Assembly: GCA_958450325.1 (NCBI GenBank)
Contig: OY288257.1
Location: forward strand, 57,179,938 to 57,243,937
Reading direction: 5' to 3'
DNA: 64,000 nt
DNA from: Agrostemma githago
Lineage: Eukaryota > Streptophyta > Magnoliopsida > Caryophyllales > Caryophyllaceae
Shown piece by piece: positions 22,227 through 34,214 of this stretch. The notes beneath the pieces are model-generated. The model was not told the DNA's origin. It made no database searches and was given only the letters and a program-made list of their open reading frames with translations. Position numbers and translations under genes: made by a program. Numbering within the stretch: the first letter of the stretch is position 1; every line of letters starts with the position of its first letter.

Positions 22227-24808
22227 GGGGGTCATACACATGTCCTACCCAAAAAATCTACCTTTTGTAAGATTCTTTCATTTAATCACCTCTCAAACTA
22301 TTTTTCATTTTTTTTTTATCAACTTCATTTTTATTTATCCCCTTTTATAGTATGTGTATTTATATACGGTATTGTATTTATATACGTCATTATATTTAAA
22401 GACATGTATATACAGTGTAGTACTGTATTTATACGAAGTATTTTTTTCTTATGTAAATGTTTATTTTTTCTTGATTTTCTTAAAAATGAAATTTTACGAA
22501 GTAGTTATTTACTGATACATATTTTGTAAGTCATACGGAGTATTTAGCAACAAAGATTTTTCGGAATAATAGTCGATGGAGTTATATTTTTTAGTTTATT
22601 CCGAGAAAATATTGTACTTAATTTTTCTTATATGAAGTCGAGTCGCTTATATTGCCTCTTATAAATCTCGATGAATTTCATTAACATTAGTAATTGGGTA
22701 AAGTTTTTTTGTGTAGATATAAGAATGAGATAAAATAATTGCATATACGAAAAATTATGGATAGAAAATCGAATCCATGAAGAAAAACTTTTTTATCTTA
22801 TATGCACAAGTAATACGGAGTAGGATACTTGACATCTATTAAGTTTAAAAAGGAAATCACCATCACAAACAAGTATTTGGCGTGAGCTCCTATTACAAGT
22901 GTGCTAAGAGTCATGACAACACTTATTGATATACAAAATACTGGTAGAAAGTGACTGAATGACAAAAGAGATCAATGCTAAACGACCCATTGGCTATTGA
23001 AAGGTTCCATTCCATAATGTAATCAGTAATCCTACTTGCGACGTGATGTACCAATAGATATATGCATCGGATCTCATGAAAACTGAACGTTGAACGTCCT
23101 AATTAACCTGCTAATAATGTCGGGGTTGTATACCCAACTAACTTGCTCTATAATCTTATCCTTTAGACCATATACAATAGAAAGGATAAGTTATTTTTTT
23201 TTTTTTTCCTTCTCTTTCATTTTATCTTTTTGATATTCCCTCCCCATTCAATTCTTTACCCTTACTATAAATGGACAATCCAATCAATTCTTTACCTTTT
23301 ATTTTTATCAAAACACTTTACCTTATAATTCTTATATCCTTACTCTATTTACACAGAATATCATTACTTCGTCACCCATTACCTTCATACTCTTCATTTT
23401 TCCTTCTACAATTGTATCCATAATAGAGATGAGATTAATATTATTTTTTATTTAACTTGACTATTTACCTGACCAATATTATTTGATAACACACACAATG
23501 ATCAATATTAAAATTTCTCTAAATTTAGAGGAAGTGTTCAACTTTCTCTAAATAAGAGGACCTTTCATATTGACGCCACAATGGAGAGAAGTTTCTCTTA
23601 AAAAAAGTATTAAGAGGAGGATAAATCTTCTCTAGTATACACGATCTTAAAGCGGGCCTATTTGGCGTCGTCAACGTATTGTATTGTAGACACCTTGATT
23701 GACTTTTTCTAAAGACCTTATTTATTTCATACTGATGACTGATGACTGATGACTGATAGACTTCTATTTGTCATATTCGAGAATAAAATTGACTTTATTT
23801 ACTACTCTTGATAAGCTCTCAACTCTCAACATCAACTTTGGTCAAACACTTCTTATTTGAGTTTAGGAGGAGTTTGATATCCCCAAAATTTCATTCTACT
23901 CTGTTTATGTTTTTTTTACCAGTATTTAGGCAACTTAAAATATGTGATTTTAAATGTAATGCTATTAGTTAAGTTAATGTGATTTTTAACTTAAGTGTGC
24001 TCTTTATTGAACAAAAAATAAATAAAATTTATGTAATTTTAAATGTTTTTTTTGTTCATCGAAAAGCGCACTCAAACATGGAATCTACTGTCCCAGAGCA
24101 CCTAATCTTAACCACTGGATTAAGACATCTTCGGTAAATTTTAAATGTTAAGGTTACTCATTTACCCTTAATACGATTAGTTAAGTTAATGTAAAATTCA
24201 CTTTTAAGGACTCGTTTGGGATGAGGTAATATTTTGAGGTAATAAAGTTGAAATGAACTAGAAAATGACGGAGGGTATTGATGATGTTAAGTAGCAGAAA
24301 TAGAGAAAATGAGGCTATAGGTTATTTGGAAGGAAAACATTACTCATCTCTCCTCCTAAATAATGCATTACTTCCTAATGGGGTAATTGTTCATCTCTCT
24401 TATCTATTTTACACCATAAAATGTCACAATCAAACATCAATCTTCTCAATTTCTAGTTTATTTTAGCTCCATTTCTAATATGTGTCTGGTGTCTTCAAAG
24501 TTGTCGCTATGTTTTTTATAGTGTAACAAAAGCATTCATCTAGAGTTTCAAAATAGGCATACACATGCACATAACATACATACAATTGGGTCACAAAAGT
24601 AAGTATTTTGGACTCACACAAACCCACTCTCAAACACAAGTATTGTGTACCAAGTGGGTTGGACCCATAACATTCGGGTCGGGTTAGGTTTGTTTCAACT
24701 CAGCATTCGAGTTCTAGGTTTCAGGTCGATCAAATCAGTTTCGAATTCGGTTCATAAATTTTTTGGGTTATATTAGTTTGATTTTCGAGCATTATTATAT
24801 TGGGAGTC
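22227..24808. other. Intergenic spacer, no gene seen
   Basis: AT-rich, noncoding. Items noted: TACGGAGTA words (22534, 22814); a repeat at about 23236-23420 related in inverse orientation to about 53160-53345 (shared TCAATTCTTTACCCTTACTA word); and a short CTGATGA tandem run at about 23730-23757. Confidence 0.5.
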
Positions 24809-25205
24809 CGTTGAGAATTGACTCCTAAACCCAAGTAATCTAAGAAACTAATGAACCTGTTGCATCACCATTGTTGTACCATAGAAGCTTAGCTCAGGGA
24901 GTAAATAGAAAGGATATTTTCATTGATTATATGTGTGTAACAACGGTGATGCAACATGTTAATTAGTTTCTTATGGTATCAGAGTCCACGGTTATGAACT
25001 GGTCTTGAATTAAACTGGGCCGTTTGCCGTTGGGAGACGCTATTTCGCCCCGGTCGGGTTTATAAGTGGGTTCACATTGAGGGGGAGTGTTGAGAATTGA
25101 CTCCTCAACCCAAGTAATCATATATGTCCCACATGGAAAAATGAGATAAAGATGATCCACCTTATAAAGCAAGGGGTTACAATTTATGAGATTGGTCAAC
25201 TATAA
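24809..25205 (+). mobile_element. TRIM-type miniature LTR retrotransposon
   Basis: The block (G)TTGAGAATTGACTCCT.AACCCAAGTAATC occurs at 24809 and again at 25088. Between them lie a PBS (TGGTATCAGAGTCC, 24974-24987), only about 100 bp of noncoding internal DNA, and a polypurine tract (GAGGGGGAG, 25079-25087) right before the second block. LTR-PBS-PPT-LTR without coding capacity is the definition of a TRIM. The second LTR continues with CCCACATGG and CCTTATAAAG words. A third copy, apparently a solo LTR, is at 52855. The first LTR carries a hairpin insertion (24841-24973). Confidence 0.72.
24841..24973. repeat. Hairpin (36-38-bp arms) in the TRIM 5' LTR
   Basis: The arm at 24841-24878 (TAAGAAACTAATGAACCTGT..) is nearly the exact reverse complement of 24938-24973, with a loop of about 59 bp. 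The right arm ends at the base before the PBS. The second LTR lacks this sequence and has normal LTR sequence at the same point. Confidence 0.85.
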
Positions 25206-25633
25206 GCCACCTATAACGATGAAGATGGTATAGTAATGTAGTACTCCGTATCACTAACTATCAGGCAAAGGAGATGAAGTTGGTTTTCAGGACTAGAAAT
25301 TGGGTTCCTAATAATTAAGAAGAGTAATCCCAGATGTGGTATGAAACGTTGCGTGCGAATGAATGAGAAATGAAGACTGTTATGCGGTCACGACTCACGT
25401 ATCAGGCCAGTTAAGGGATTGCGGGTGGAAGGTTAAATCAAGCATTTAAGCATGCTCTAATGATCCAGTACGTACGTAGTGCACTCACTCCATCTGACAC
25501 TAGCTAGCCGATGCACAATAAGTCTATAGAAACTAGTCACTACGAAAGCTACTTCTGATGTGAAATACAATCTCTATGTCTCACCACTTTCAACTTCACA
25601 ATATCCTCCAACTCTATCATAACCACATAATAA

Positions 25634-25670
<37 letters not shown>

Positions 25671-26644
25671 GACAAATGCGTATCCTATTTCTTACGAGAA
25701 ATAAAGCCGCCACTCGAAAATGACAAATTTCTGTTTGTGACGGCATTATCCGTTATAACTTTAAGATTTGTCAAGTAATACATCAAATCACATGGCAAGT
25801 GATTTAGCAAGTGACAATTGTTTTGTCTTTATTAGACCTATGTGGTGCTATTTGATCCGTTTTAAGGTTTATGACGGATACTCCGTCCTAAGCAAAACCA
25901 ACTGATTTTGACTTCTCTACTTCTCTTACAATACATCTTTTTTTTTTTCCTGCGATAACCACCTTTTTTTCGATCATAAAATCATGCAACCTGTGTGTCT
26001 GATGGTCCATCTTAATTCCGAAGTCATGTTCCACTCTATTTGTTAAAAGTAATTGAAAATTTTGTTGAAACCTAAAAAAATATGGAAACTAAAAGGCGTA
26101 AAAGGTATTGTACTCATATTTCAAAGCTTTCAATGATCTAGGTGAAAAGTTAAAGGTCATAGCATAGTCACATCTTGCTTTCTTCATATTTTCTCTAATT
26201 ATCGTGGTTATTATTAATTGTGATCACACGTACTTCGTATTTGTCAGATTTCATTTTCTAACACATATTTATGGAAGAGTAAATCTTAACAAATATGTTG
26301 ATTTTATCTTTAAGATTGAACTCAAACTCTTTTATTTATTCCACATTGTCTATCCGACTCATCAAAAAAATTTATAACGATATATAAGACCCACTATTAT
26401 CGTTTTATACAAGTACAAAAATATACTATTTATGGGTCTAAACTAAGTTGAGTCTTAGATTTCCAAGATCTAACTTAGACTATGTTTATCCACAAACCCA
26501 TTTTTTTTTTCTCAGACTTTGCCACCTCAGTTTTCACTCACTTTTCATTCTTCAAACTCATACTCAGACTTACTACAAAAATATACTTTATCCACAGACG
26601 TATCTCAAACTTTCTCACCTCACATATATATACCTTATTTTATA
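25206..26644. other. Intergenic spacer with (ATA)n
   Basis: No gene seen. It has a trinucleotide (TAA/ATA) run at 25627-25671 and a TACTCCGTA word at 25242. The rest is AT-rich unique-looking DNA. Confidence 0.5.
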
Positions 26645-27623
26645 GGGTTATTTCATAACAATAATACCAACTATGGGGTATTTTTATGAGTTATTTAAAG
26701 GAAGAATACCAACTTTGAGTGGTATTCCATAAATAAAATCAACTTTAATTAATACTCCGTACAAGAATAAAACTATGTATGAGACATATTATACGCGAAT
26801 GAAATTGCTTCTTAAATGACCGGATGAAGTCGGTTTTTGTGGGTCTCATACTATTAATTAACACACATCTTCATCTTCTTCATTGCCACACCAAACTCGA
26901 TTTTCCCCTAAATCAAATTCTCTCTCCTAAACCATAATTTCTTCAAATCCATGGGTGACCCATCAAATTTATGTTCTTCGAATTCATGGGGATCAAACTC
27001 AAACCAATTAAAAAGAACCCTAATTGGACAATTAAACCCCTAAATTAAACCAATAAGAAAACCCTATGATAAACCCATAAAAATCGAAACCCTAAGTTAA
27101 ACCCAGAAAAATCGATTTGGGGAAATGAAAACAATACTCACTGTTGACATTGTTGACATTGATTGCCGACGCAAAGGATCGAGGAATGAACTTGACAATA
27201 CCCCTGAAAATTGATTTTTGACAAAATTAATGGTATTTAATTATAAAGACAGACGTACAAAAGTTTGAGGAAGATAAACAAACAAAAGTTTCGAAAAAAA
27301 ATACTGAGGAAGAAGAAGATGAATTGAGGAAGAAGAAGATGAAGTGAATGATGAATTGACGAAGAAGATAGCGTTTTGAAGTGAAGCAGAAGAAGATGAA
27401 GTTTGAAGTTTGAAGTCTTACAATTAATGACTTTAAAAGTTAAAAGTGTCGGCCATTAAAACTTGTATTAGTGAAATATTGACGGGTGTAGGCGGTAGCA
27501 GGTAAGAGTATTCCATTCTCGTATAATATGTCTCATACATGGTTTTATTTCTGTATTACTTAAAATTGGTTTTATTTATGGAATATCACCCAAAGTTGGT
27601 ATTATTCCTGTTAAAGAACCCGC
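26645..27623. mobile_element. MULE-like foldback element, about 980 bp
   Basis: The left end (GGGTTATTTCATAACAATAA..) and the complement of the right end (GCGGGTTCTTTAACAGGAAT..) pair over about 110-130 bp, through words such as ATACCAACTTTG, TATTCCATAAATAAAA and ATGTATGAGACATATTATAC. The left end carries its terminal block twice in tandem (26645 and 26689). Flanks share TTTTATA (26638-26644 and 27624-27630; 7 of 9 bp if a 9-bp duplication is assumed). Long TIRs with a roughly 9-bp duplication suggest a nonautonomous Mutator-like element. The interior holds only GAAGAAGATGA-type low complexity. Confidence 0.7.
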
Positions 27624-27630
27624 TTTTATA

Positions 27631-28084
27631 TTAATATCAACTACACGTAATCTCGTTTTAATATGAATCATCCCCTCATTAATGTCTCTTTATAACCAAC
27701 GTCTTTTTTTACCTATAAAAATCGGTAATTGTGACCTGCTAGGTTTTGGTGCGCCTCTTCTTTTTCCCCTTTTATCTTCATTAAATTAAAAGTCATCATC
27801 CATTATCAACTTTCAAAAACGTCATTGACACAATGAGATGTGGTTATTCATCTGAATCATCCCCTAATTTGTGACCTTCAAATGTCAGATTTTTTTTTTG
27901 CAAACGTCATCTAAGATGCTCCAATCTATTTACCACAATTTCAAAGTAAGATGCGCCAATCTATTTACCTAATTTCAGAAAATTTAAGAAAAGTAATGGC
28001 GAGAGGAGATGTCGAGTTCAACAATGGCGAGGGGAGAGTACGTAGTAATGAGGGAGGAAGTGTACAGAGGATGGTGGGAGGACT
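27631..28084. other. Intergenic spacer, no gene seen
   Basis: AT-rich noncoding DNA between the MULE-like element and a Copia gag scrap. Nothing recognisable. Confidence 0.5.
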
Positions 28085-28361
28085 TTAATTACAAAAGAAA
28101 TTAAAAGGAGAAGGGAACCGGCTCATCAGGTAGCCAATAATATTTATTTTGTCGGCCTTCAAATCCCTAACCTTTATAGCTTCTAACTCTTTCTTTTGTG
28201 TATCGGTAAGAGTCACGCCTTCTATAGGCTCTGAAATTCCAGACTCAATAACAACCAAAAAATCTTTCGAACGTAAAAAGTTATTCATCAACATGCTTCA
28301 ATGATCATAATTACCATCAAAGCGTGGAATCGATGCTTGGACAAAACTGGAATTTGTTTCT
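28085..28361 (-). pseudogene. Copia gag fragment (UBN2 type)
   Basis: From the ATG at about 28361 the minus strand reads MASETNSSFVQASIPRFDG..., then LMNNFLRSKDF and a run ending KKELEAIKVRDLKADK. This is the usual start of a Ty1/copia UBN2 gag. A TGA stands where the family has a Trp codon after NYDH, and the frame stops at 28085. It covers only the first 90 or so residues of gag, so it is a truncated relic. Confidence 0.75.
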
Positions 28362-28496
28362 GAAGCCATCAAATTATATTGGACAAAGGAAATGAGTAAG
28401 ATTTTACGTTTTTTGTTTGCTTTGTTTTTATTGTTTTTTTAATGGATATCAACATTGCCGGGCTCTAGATTCATGGAAAATACAACATAATTACTT

Positions 28497-28649
28497 TTGT
28501 TAGCCGCAAAAAGAATTCTTCGTTATTTAAAAGGAACTCAAGATTTCGGATTATTCTTCGTTACTGATAGCGATAACGCAGAAGATCAAGATAATCGAAA
28601 AACTATTTCTGGTTATGTTTTTATGTGTGGAATATGCGCTATATCACGG
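28497..28649 (+). pseudogene. Copia pol (RNase H region) fragment, cut by LTR B
   Basis: The plus frame reads LAAKRILRYLKGTQDFGLFF, then DNRKTISGYVFMCG.CAIS. This is the conserved link between Copia RT and RNase H. The similarity ends exactly where LTR B begins (28650), so element B landed in an older Copia copy. The continuation is not found beyond element B, whose right end is itself truncated. Confidence 0.8.
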
Positions 28650-29075
28650 TGTAGGCACCCACATTTTGACCGCCAGGTGTCTATAGTAGGTCCCGCCAAA
28701 CACCCGATGATGATAGGACGCGAACATGCTTTAATGGACTCGGATATGGGCTCGAAATCATGGACATTTGGTTTAGGCTTATTACGGAGTACATATCTTA
28801 CAAAACCAACCTCAAATCCAGGCCCAGTGGGTCGTTTCGAGTAAAATAAGACTAATTTGGGTCGATTTCGACACCAGGGGTAAAACCGTCTTTTAGCGAC
28901 CGAGTCAAAACCCGGTCAAAAATATTCTCGAAACACGTGAGTCAGCCGCGACACTTCACGTGGCTGATTCGGTCACCAACACTACAAAAAATCAGCTTCG
29001 AAAATATTAAACAAATCCATTTAAGGATAGAATTCGATCTCAAGTAGGAATTCTATCCGAAAACCAAAATAATTC

Positions 29076-29104
29076 ACCGACCGAGCTCAAACACTCGGCC
29101 GAGA
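29076..29104. repeat. Palindrome island 1 of LTR B
   Basis: Two partly palindromic 12-mers, ACCGACCGAGCT (29076) and ACTCGGCCGAGA (29093), 17 bp apart, about 150 bp upstream of the TATA box. It is a weaker version of the pair seen in LTR A and LTR C at the same place. Confidence 0.5.
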
Positions 29105-29249
29105 TGTCCAAAACAGCCGAAACACTCCACCAACCAGCCGAGATTCATTGCTTCTTCACCAAGCAACGGAATTTACGTTCCTCTCGACTTATTACGTTTT
29201 CTATCCTAATCGGTATTTCTTGTCGTACAAGACAGGCTACCTCCACTCC

Positions 29250-29257
29250 TATAAATA
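29250..29257 (+). promoter_or_regulatory. TATA box of LTR B
   Basis: TATAAATA within CACTCCTATAAATAGGACC. The same 19-bp block occurs at the matching place in LTR C (55434). It is a strong core-promoter match. Confidence 0.8.
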
Positions 29258-30063
29258 GGACCTTCGCGACACACATTCAACATTCATTATCTACCCATTA
29301 CCAATCATCAAAAATTCAGAATTAATCTACAATTATTCATCAACCCCGACATACATCCAAAAAGCACCGAAATACCGTCAAGATCAACCCGACAAATCCG
29401 ACCCACACGCCGGTCGAAACCCGCCACATCACACGACCAAACCGATACCTTAACTCATCCCACATCATCTCGACGCTCCCAAGTTTAAACCACTTTCCGA
29501 CGAGCTCTTATCCGAGAAAAGAAAGCATGTAGGTTGAGGGTGTAAATCAAACCCGATTCTTCTCTTTCTTCTCTTCCTTTCTCACGTTTTTTTATGGGTC
29601 GTGTCGTCGTCGGTCGTATTTTTAATATGGGTCATTCGTCACATATTTTTCATTATTTCTAATAATCGATACTACAAAAAAACTATTTTTTTTATAACGT
29701 TCTTAAAATACGATATTGATTTTCTAATCAAATATCGTATCTAACAAGAACTAAATTAATTAAAACTCGTTGATGCTAAAAAATCGTTACTTTTTTTAAA
29801 CAAATTCGACGATTTTTGTACGCGGAGAGAATTAACATTTTTTTTTTCGTTCAAATTCTTTTTTTTCTCTTTTCGTTCAAAACAAACTTTTTTATAAAAC
29901 CTTTTTTTAAAACATTCCGACTATTCGATATCGATTTTATAATCGAATATCAAATACGACGAATATCGAAAATATAAATCGGGTATAAATTAATCAATAT
30001 TTGTACGCGATTTATAAAAATTAACGATTTTCGACAAATAAAAAAAACGGACAGACCACCACA

Positions 30064-30110
30064 CGAGTCGCGCGCCTGTCAGGCGACTCGCGCGGTGGCC
30101 TGGTTCGCCG
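30064..30110. repeat. Palindrome island 2 of LTR B
   Basis: CGAGTCGC (30064-30071) and its inverse GCGACTCG (30083-30090), 19 bp apart, embedded in CG-rich DNA within an otherwise AT-rich LTR. LTR C has the same inverted pair, also 19 bp apart, at 56545 and 56564. Confidence 0.7.
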
Positions 30111-30932
30111 AGTCCCTTTTTTTTTGTTTCCTCGCTTTTCTATTTTTTATTCTTTTCGAATCTTACATAAAAAACGACTTTCGCGACATATTTCGATAAA
30201 TACTTTTTTCGACCTTGGTCAACACGTGTTAATCCATCACGCGTCATTAAATCTTTTCCAAAATCATGCATATTATTTATTTACGTCTTTATTCAATTTA
30301 TTCAATCGTTACTAACTCGTTTTCTCGTGTTTGTAGCAATTTATTTCGTTTATTTTCGTTCTTTTGTTTTATTAGACTAAAACGAACATCACATGCTAAA
30401 ATAACTTTGACGTTATTAGTTTAATATGCATTAAACGACTTAGCAACCCATTTATTTATTTTTCTCACATGCTTAGGAAAATAATGTTTGCATATCATTC
30501 AACCGTCGAACTAACGCGTGTACACAAAAAACGAACGATATCTTAGTAAAGGCCGCTAAGTGCGGGCGGGGTTGGGTGTTCTTAGTGAACTTCCCAACAT
30601 GTACCCTCACCCCTTACTCAGAACCATGGTTTCCGGATATCCGAATCCATTGGCAACGAGAGTCATTCAATACACGATATCCGATAATGTCGGTATCGGT
30701 ATCGTAATGCAAAGGGACGAGCCCAATAAACTCTGACATCGGAAATGGGCCGTATTTTGTATACGGCCCACTACGACATAGAGTGGGCTCGAATGGTTCC
30801 GAATAACCACAAAATTCGGTGGCGACTCCTACTTCGATTTAAATTTCAATTTGACCATCTCATATGGAGATTCATTCGCCTCCCCAAACCCGCGCGTGGC
30901 CGCGTCGGGGTGGACCTATGTCATGTCCACAA

Positions 30933-30952
30933 TTTGGCGACTCCGCTGGGGA
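30933..30952 (+). other. Element B primer-binding site
   Basis: TTTGGCGACTCCGCTGGGGA, starting two bases after the LTR end at 30931. Identical in type to the sites of A and C. Confidence 0.85.
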
Positions 30953-32245
30953 TCAACTGATGAGTCACTTACCATCGGCATCCCTAGGGTGAGACTCGAA
31001 AAGAAATCGTTCGAATAGTAATGTACACGTTTTAGTTCAATGATTCATGCATAACCCAATTCTTTCCCGGGCCGGTTACTTGTGACCGACGTCCCACTAT
31101 ACCACGGTGCATTCCTAAATGGGTGCACTAAAGACTTCGATGGCGGAACTCGCATGGGTTTTACGGCAGGTTCTAAGACCAACTCGGCTTAGGAAGACCG
31201 TCCTGATTTGCGAGAAAGCTATCGTCGTTGGTATAGACCCTATTCGACCGACCGAGACTTAGACTAAGAGCATACATGGTGTCATTATACTGTTTCCATG
31301 ACTACGTGCTACTTGATTTTCTTTGGTCCTCTTTTTCAAAAACCGTCGTTTCCAAAAACTTGCATCTTTTTCGAAAATCATCCATTTTTCAAAACCCGGA
31401 AAGTTACCGAATTTAGGACTTATGATTTTGACTCAAAATAGCCTATTTTCTAGCCGGTATGCTGTCCATATCTTTTCAAAAATCCGAAATCTCGGCCCGA
31501 TAACTTTTTTTCGATTTTCAAAAAAACGGGCCATCCTACCCGACTTTGCTCGGTTTTCAAATCCAAATTTCCCTTTTCAAAACCTTCTTCTTCTTAGGAC
31601 TTCCCGTATTTAGTAGTGTCGGGTCTTGTCATAAGTTGTTAGAGTCTATAGTGTCGAAACTCCGTCGATCCTACATCGCGAGTTTCTACCCCATCCCAGT
31701 CCGCCTTATCTGACAAGGCACGGCCCACCTACGTAGCAAACTCCTACAAAGGGAAGCCCATTTACACTTTAGGGTCCAAAGTCTGGGGAATAGCTCACAC
31801 GTAGGTCTTTCTTCACACGGGACTTGGCCCATTTTGCCAAAATCCTAAGGAAGGCCCACCGTCCACGAGTCACCGGTCTAAGAGTCGGTCTTCACCCCCA
31901 CTCGGGGGCTACCCTTCTGCAGAGCGGTCAATCACGGTTGCTCTAAGGATCAGGTCTTACACGTGTTGTCTCACGTATCCCACTTTCGAGTCACTTAGGT
32001 GTCACACCATCTGAGTCCTGTCTGAGCCCTTAGTCTCACTTGGGGGCTATTCTCCGACGGAGCGATTAATCACAGTCACTCCAAGAATCGTATCCCGCAC
32101 ATTTGTCTTAGGAGAGTCTAACCCGAGTCAAACTGGAGTCGTCTCTCCTCCCGCGCTATCTCCTATGCCTTGGTGAATTTGAGTTCCGAAGCAACTTTCC
32201 TGATTACGCGGTGTTCTTACAGACAGGCCACCTTTCACCCGAACC

Positions 32246-33100
32246 ATGACAAAGGACTCCATTGATCAACTGACCGCCTCGCTGGCCAAGATCCAAGATC
32301 AACTGAACCAGATGAGGGGAGACCAAACCCCCATTGCCACCCGTTTGAGTGCCTTGGAACAAAGGACTCCTAAAGCCGGGAATGAAATCACTGGGCCCAT
32401 AGGTGAACTGGCCAACGCAGTCCGCAAACTGGAGGAACAGGTCCATTTGTCAACAAACAACTCGATCCATACGGAAAATGCTCGTTCCTATTCACCTTTG
32501 ACCAACGAGCTGCCCGCTAACCTCAACCTGACAGGCCTACCAATGTTCGACGGGACTGAAGCCCGGTATTACATATCCGGGCGTTCAAAGAATTCATGGC
32601 CATCAAAGGAGTGAAATCAACCATGTTCAAGCACCTGTTTGCTTCCTCCCTCGAGAAGCACCCGAAAGCCTGGTACTACAGGCTAGACCCCAAGAAGTAC
32701 AAGACTTGGGATGACGTGGCGACGGAGTTCGCTCGGAATTACGCCGATAATACAGAGATCCAGACCACGATGCGTACTTTAGAAGTTATGGCCCAAGAGC
32801 CCAAGGAAGGTTTCACCAAGTACCTTCAAAGGTGGAGGGCTGAAAGTGTGAAGTTGGTAGACAAGCCCAACGAGAGGACACTAGTGGAGGCATTCATCAA
32901 TAACCTCCTACCCTCTTACCGCGTCCATCTTAGGTATGCCGGCATTTCAAACTTTGCGGTGCTTACCGAAATGGATATATTAGGATTGAAGATGATCTTC
33001 GACATAATGAAGATCTGGGTGAAGCTTCTACTGAAGGCTATATTGGACATCAACTCGAGTCTTCAGAAGCCGACGACAAATGACAACATCATCCGAGAGT
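32246..33100 (+). pseudogene. Element B gag, frameshifted
   Basis: The ATG at 32246 begins the same coiled-coil start as in element A (MTKDSIDQLTASLAKIQ..). The frame is lost near 32560-32600, where A reads EGTEDPVHHIRAFKEF. It resumes in another frame at 32596 (MAIKGVKSTMFKHLFASS.. to LPSYRVHLRYAG) and shifts again near 32970. After about 33060 the similarity to gag ends and the conserved noncoding region shared with element C begins. At least two frameshifts and a 3' deletion make this non-functional. Confidence 0.88.
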
Positions 33101-34065
33101 CTAGATTTGGTTTAAGCCCGAGTCTGAGTCCGAGTCTAGGATGTTCTATTTCCTTCACGTTCCAAGTCAAAGTCAGAGTCAGAGTCAGTTGCATTCTGTC
33201 CTCTTTTCACATTTCAATAAAATCAGCTTCCTTATGTGTTTCCGAGAACATGATGAACACCACCATACACTGTGAGCACATGCACATGACTATTACAGGC
33301 ACATCTATAATGACTGCAGGAAACCGAGCCCGTGTTTTCCTTTTACCTATTCCATGTCCGGTATAGAAAAGCCACATGACTACTCGTAGCAGGAGCGGTA
33401 TCGAATCCTATGACAAATCTAGGTAGTCTCCTAGTTTGGGTTCAAGACGGGAGGCAAGCCCATTTCCCACAATAAACACCCATCCAACAAGATCAACCAA
33501 TCCCTACCTCAGATGTTAGTGTGACAAAAAAAAAATGGACGAAAAAAAATCAAAAGTCCAAGAAATAAAAGAAAAACTGGACGAAAAGAAATCAAAAGTC
33601 CAGCAAAAGGCCAAAACAAAAAAACAAGCCGTTATCAAAAAAAAAAAAAGAGGCACCCATGAGCGAGGTTAAGCGGTCAATCCAAATGAAGAATCCCACC
33701 ACCGGGGCTAAGAGGTCAACCCAAAGAATTCAAAAACCCATGACCGTAGCTAATGATCAACTTAAGTGAAACAGTCAATTCAAAAATTATCAAAACCCAT
33801 ACCATCAAATAGGGGAAAAACAATCAAGCTGGTCAGCTAACACCACATTTAGCCTTCCCACATTACAACCCTCAAGACCTTCTCGAGACCCAGGCCAGAG
33901 ACAGCCCGGAGTTTTGAGGATTCAAGCTCCATAGGATATCCCTAACCATTAGGGCCAGACATGGAAACCAGATCCCGCATTATCAAAACCTATCCCAAAC
34001 AAAGTTCGAGCCATTTTACTCGACTTCCCCTTTACATAACAAAATTCACAATCACCATACAAAGA

Positions 34066-34214
34066 CCCGAGAGCAAAACTCGTTAAAATCCCCGAGAGCA
34101 AAACTCGTTAAAATCCCTGAGGGCAAAACTCGTTAAAATCCCTGAGGGCAAAACTCGTTAAAATCCCTGAGAGCAAAACTCGTTAAAATCCCCGAGAGTA
34201 GAACTCGTTAAAAT
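34066..34214. repeat. Tandem array, six 25-bp units (element B)
   Basis: The unit CCCGAGAGCAAAACTCGTTA+AAATC is repeated six times with one to three changes per copy. Each unit contains the inverted pair CGAG/CTCG around GCAAAA-type spacers. The homologous array in element C (62453-62573) has five 24-bp units. Confidence 0.93.

Larger units (their letters stand above)
28650..30931 (+). repeat. Element B 5' LTR
   Basis: 2282 bp, starting TGTAGGCACCC and ending GTCCACA before the PBS. It has palindrome island 1 (29076-29104), TATAAATA (29250), the CATGTAGGTTGAGGGTG motif (29526), a C/T tract, a TACTAAC...TTTGTAG splice-acceptor-like stretch (30310-30336) and palindrome island 2 (30064-30110), in the same layout as LTR C. 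Confidence 0.9.

Noticed and set aside
30745..30960. Open frame at the end of LTR B and similar frames in LTR C and LTR A
   Set aside because: It is conserved because the LTR is conserved; it crosses the LTR/PBS border and has frameshifts between copies.
34066..34214. CRISPR-like array of direct repeats
   Set aside because: Units are contiguous 25-bp tandem copies without unique spacers, inside a plant retroelement; this is a minisatellite.
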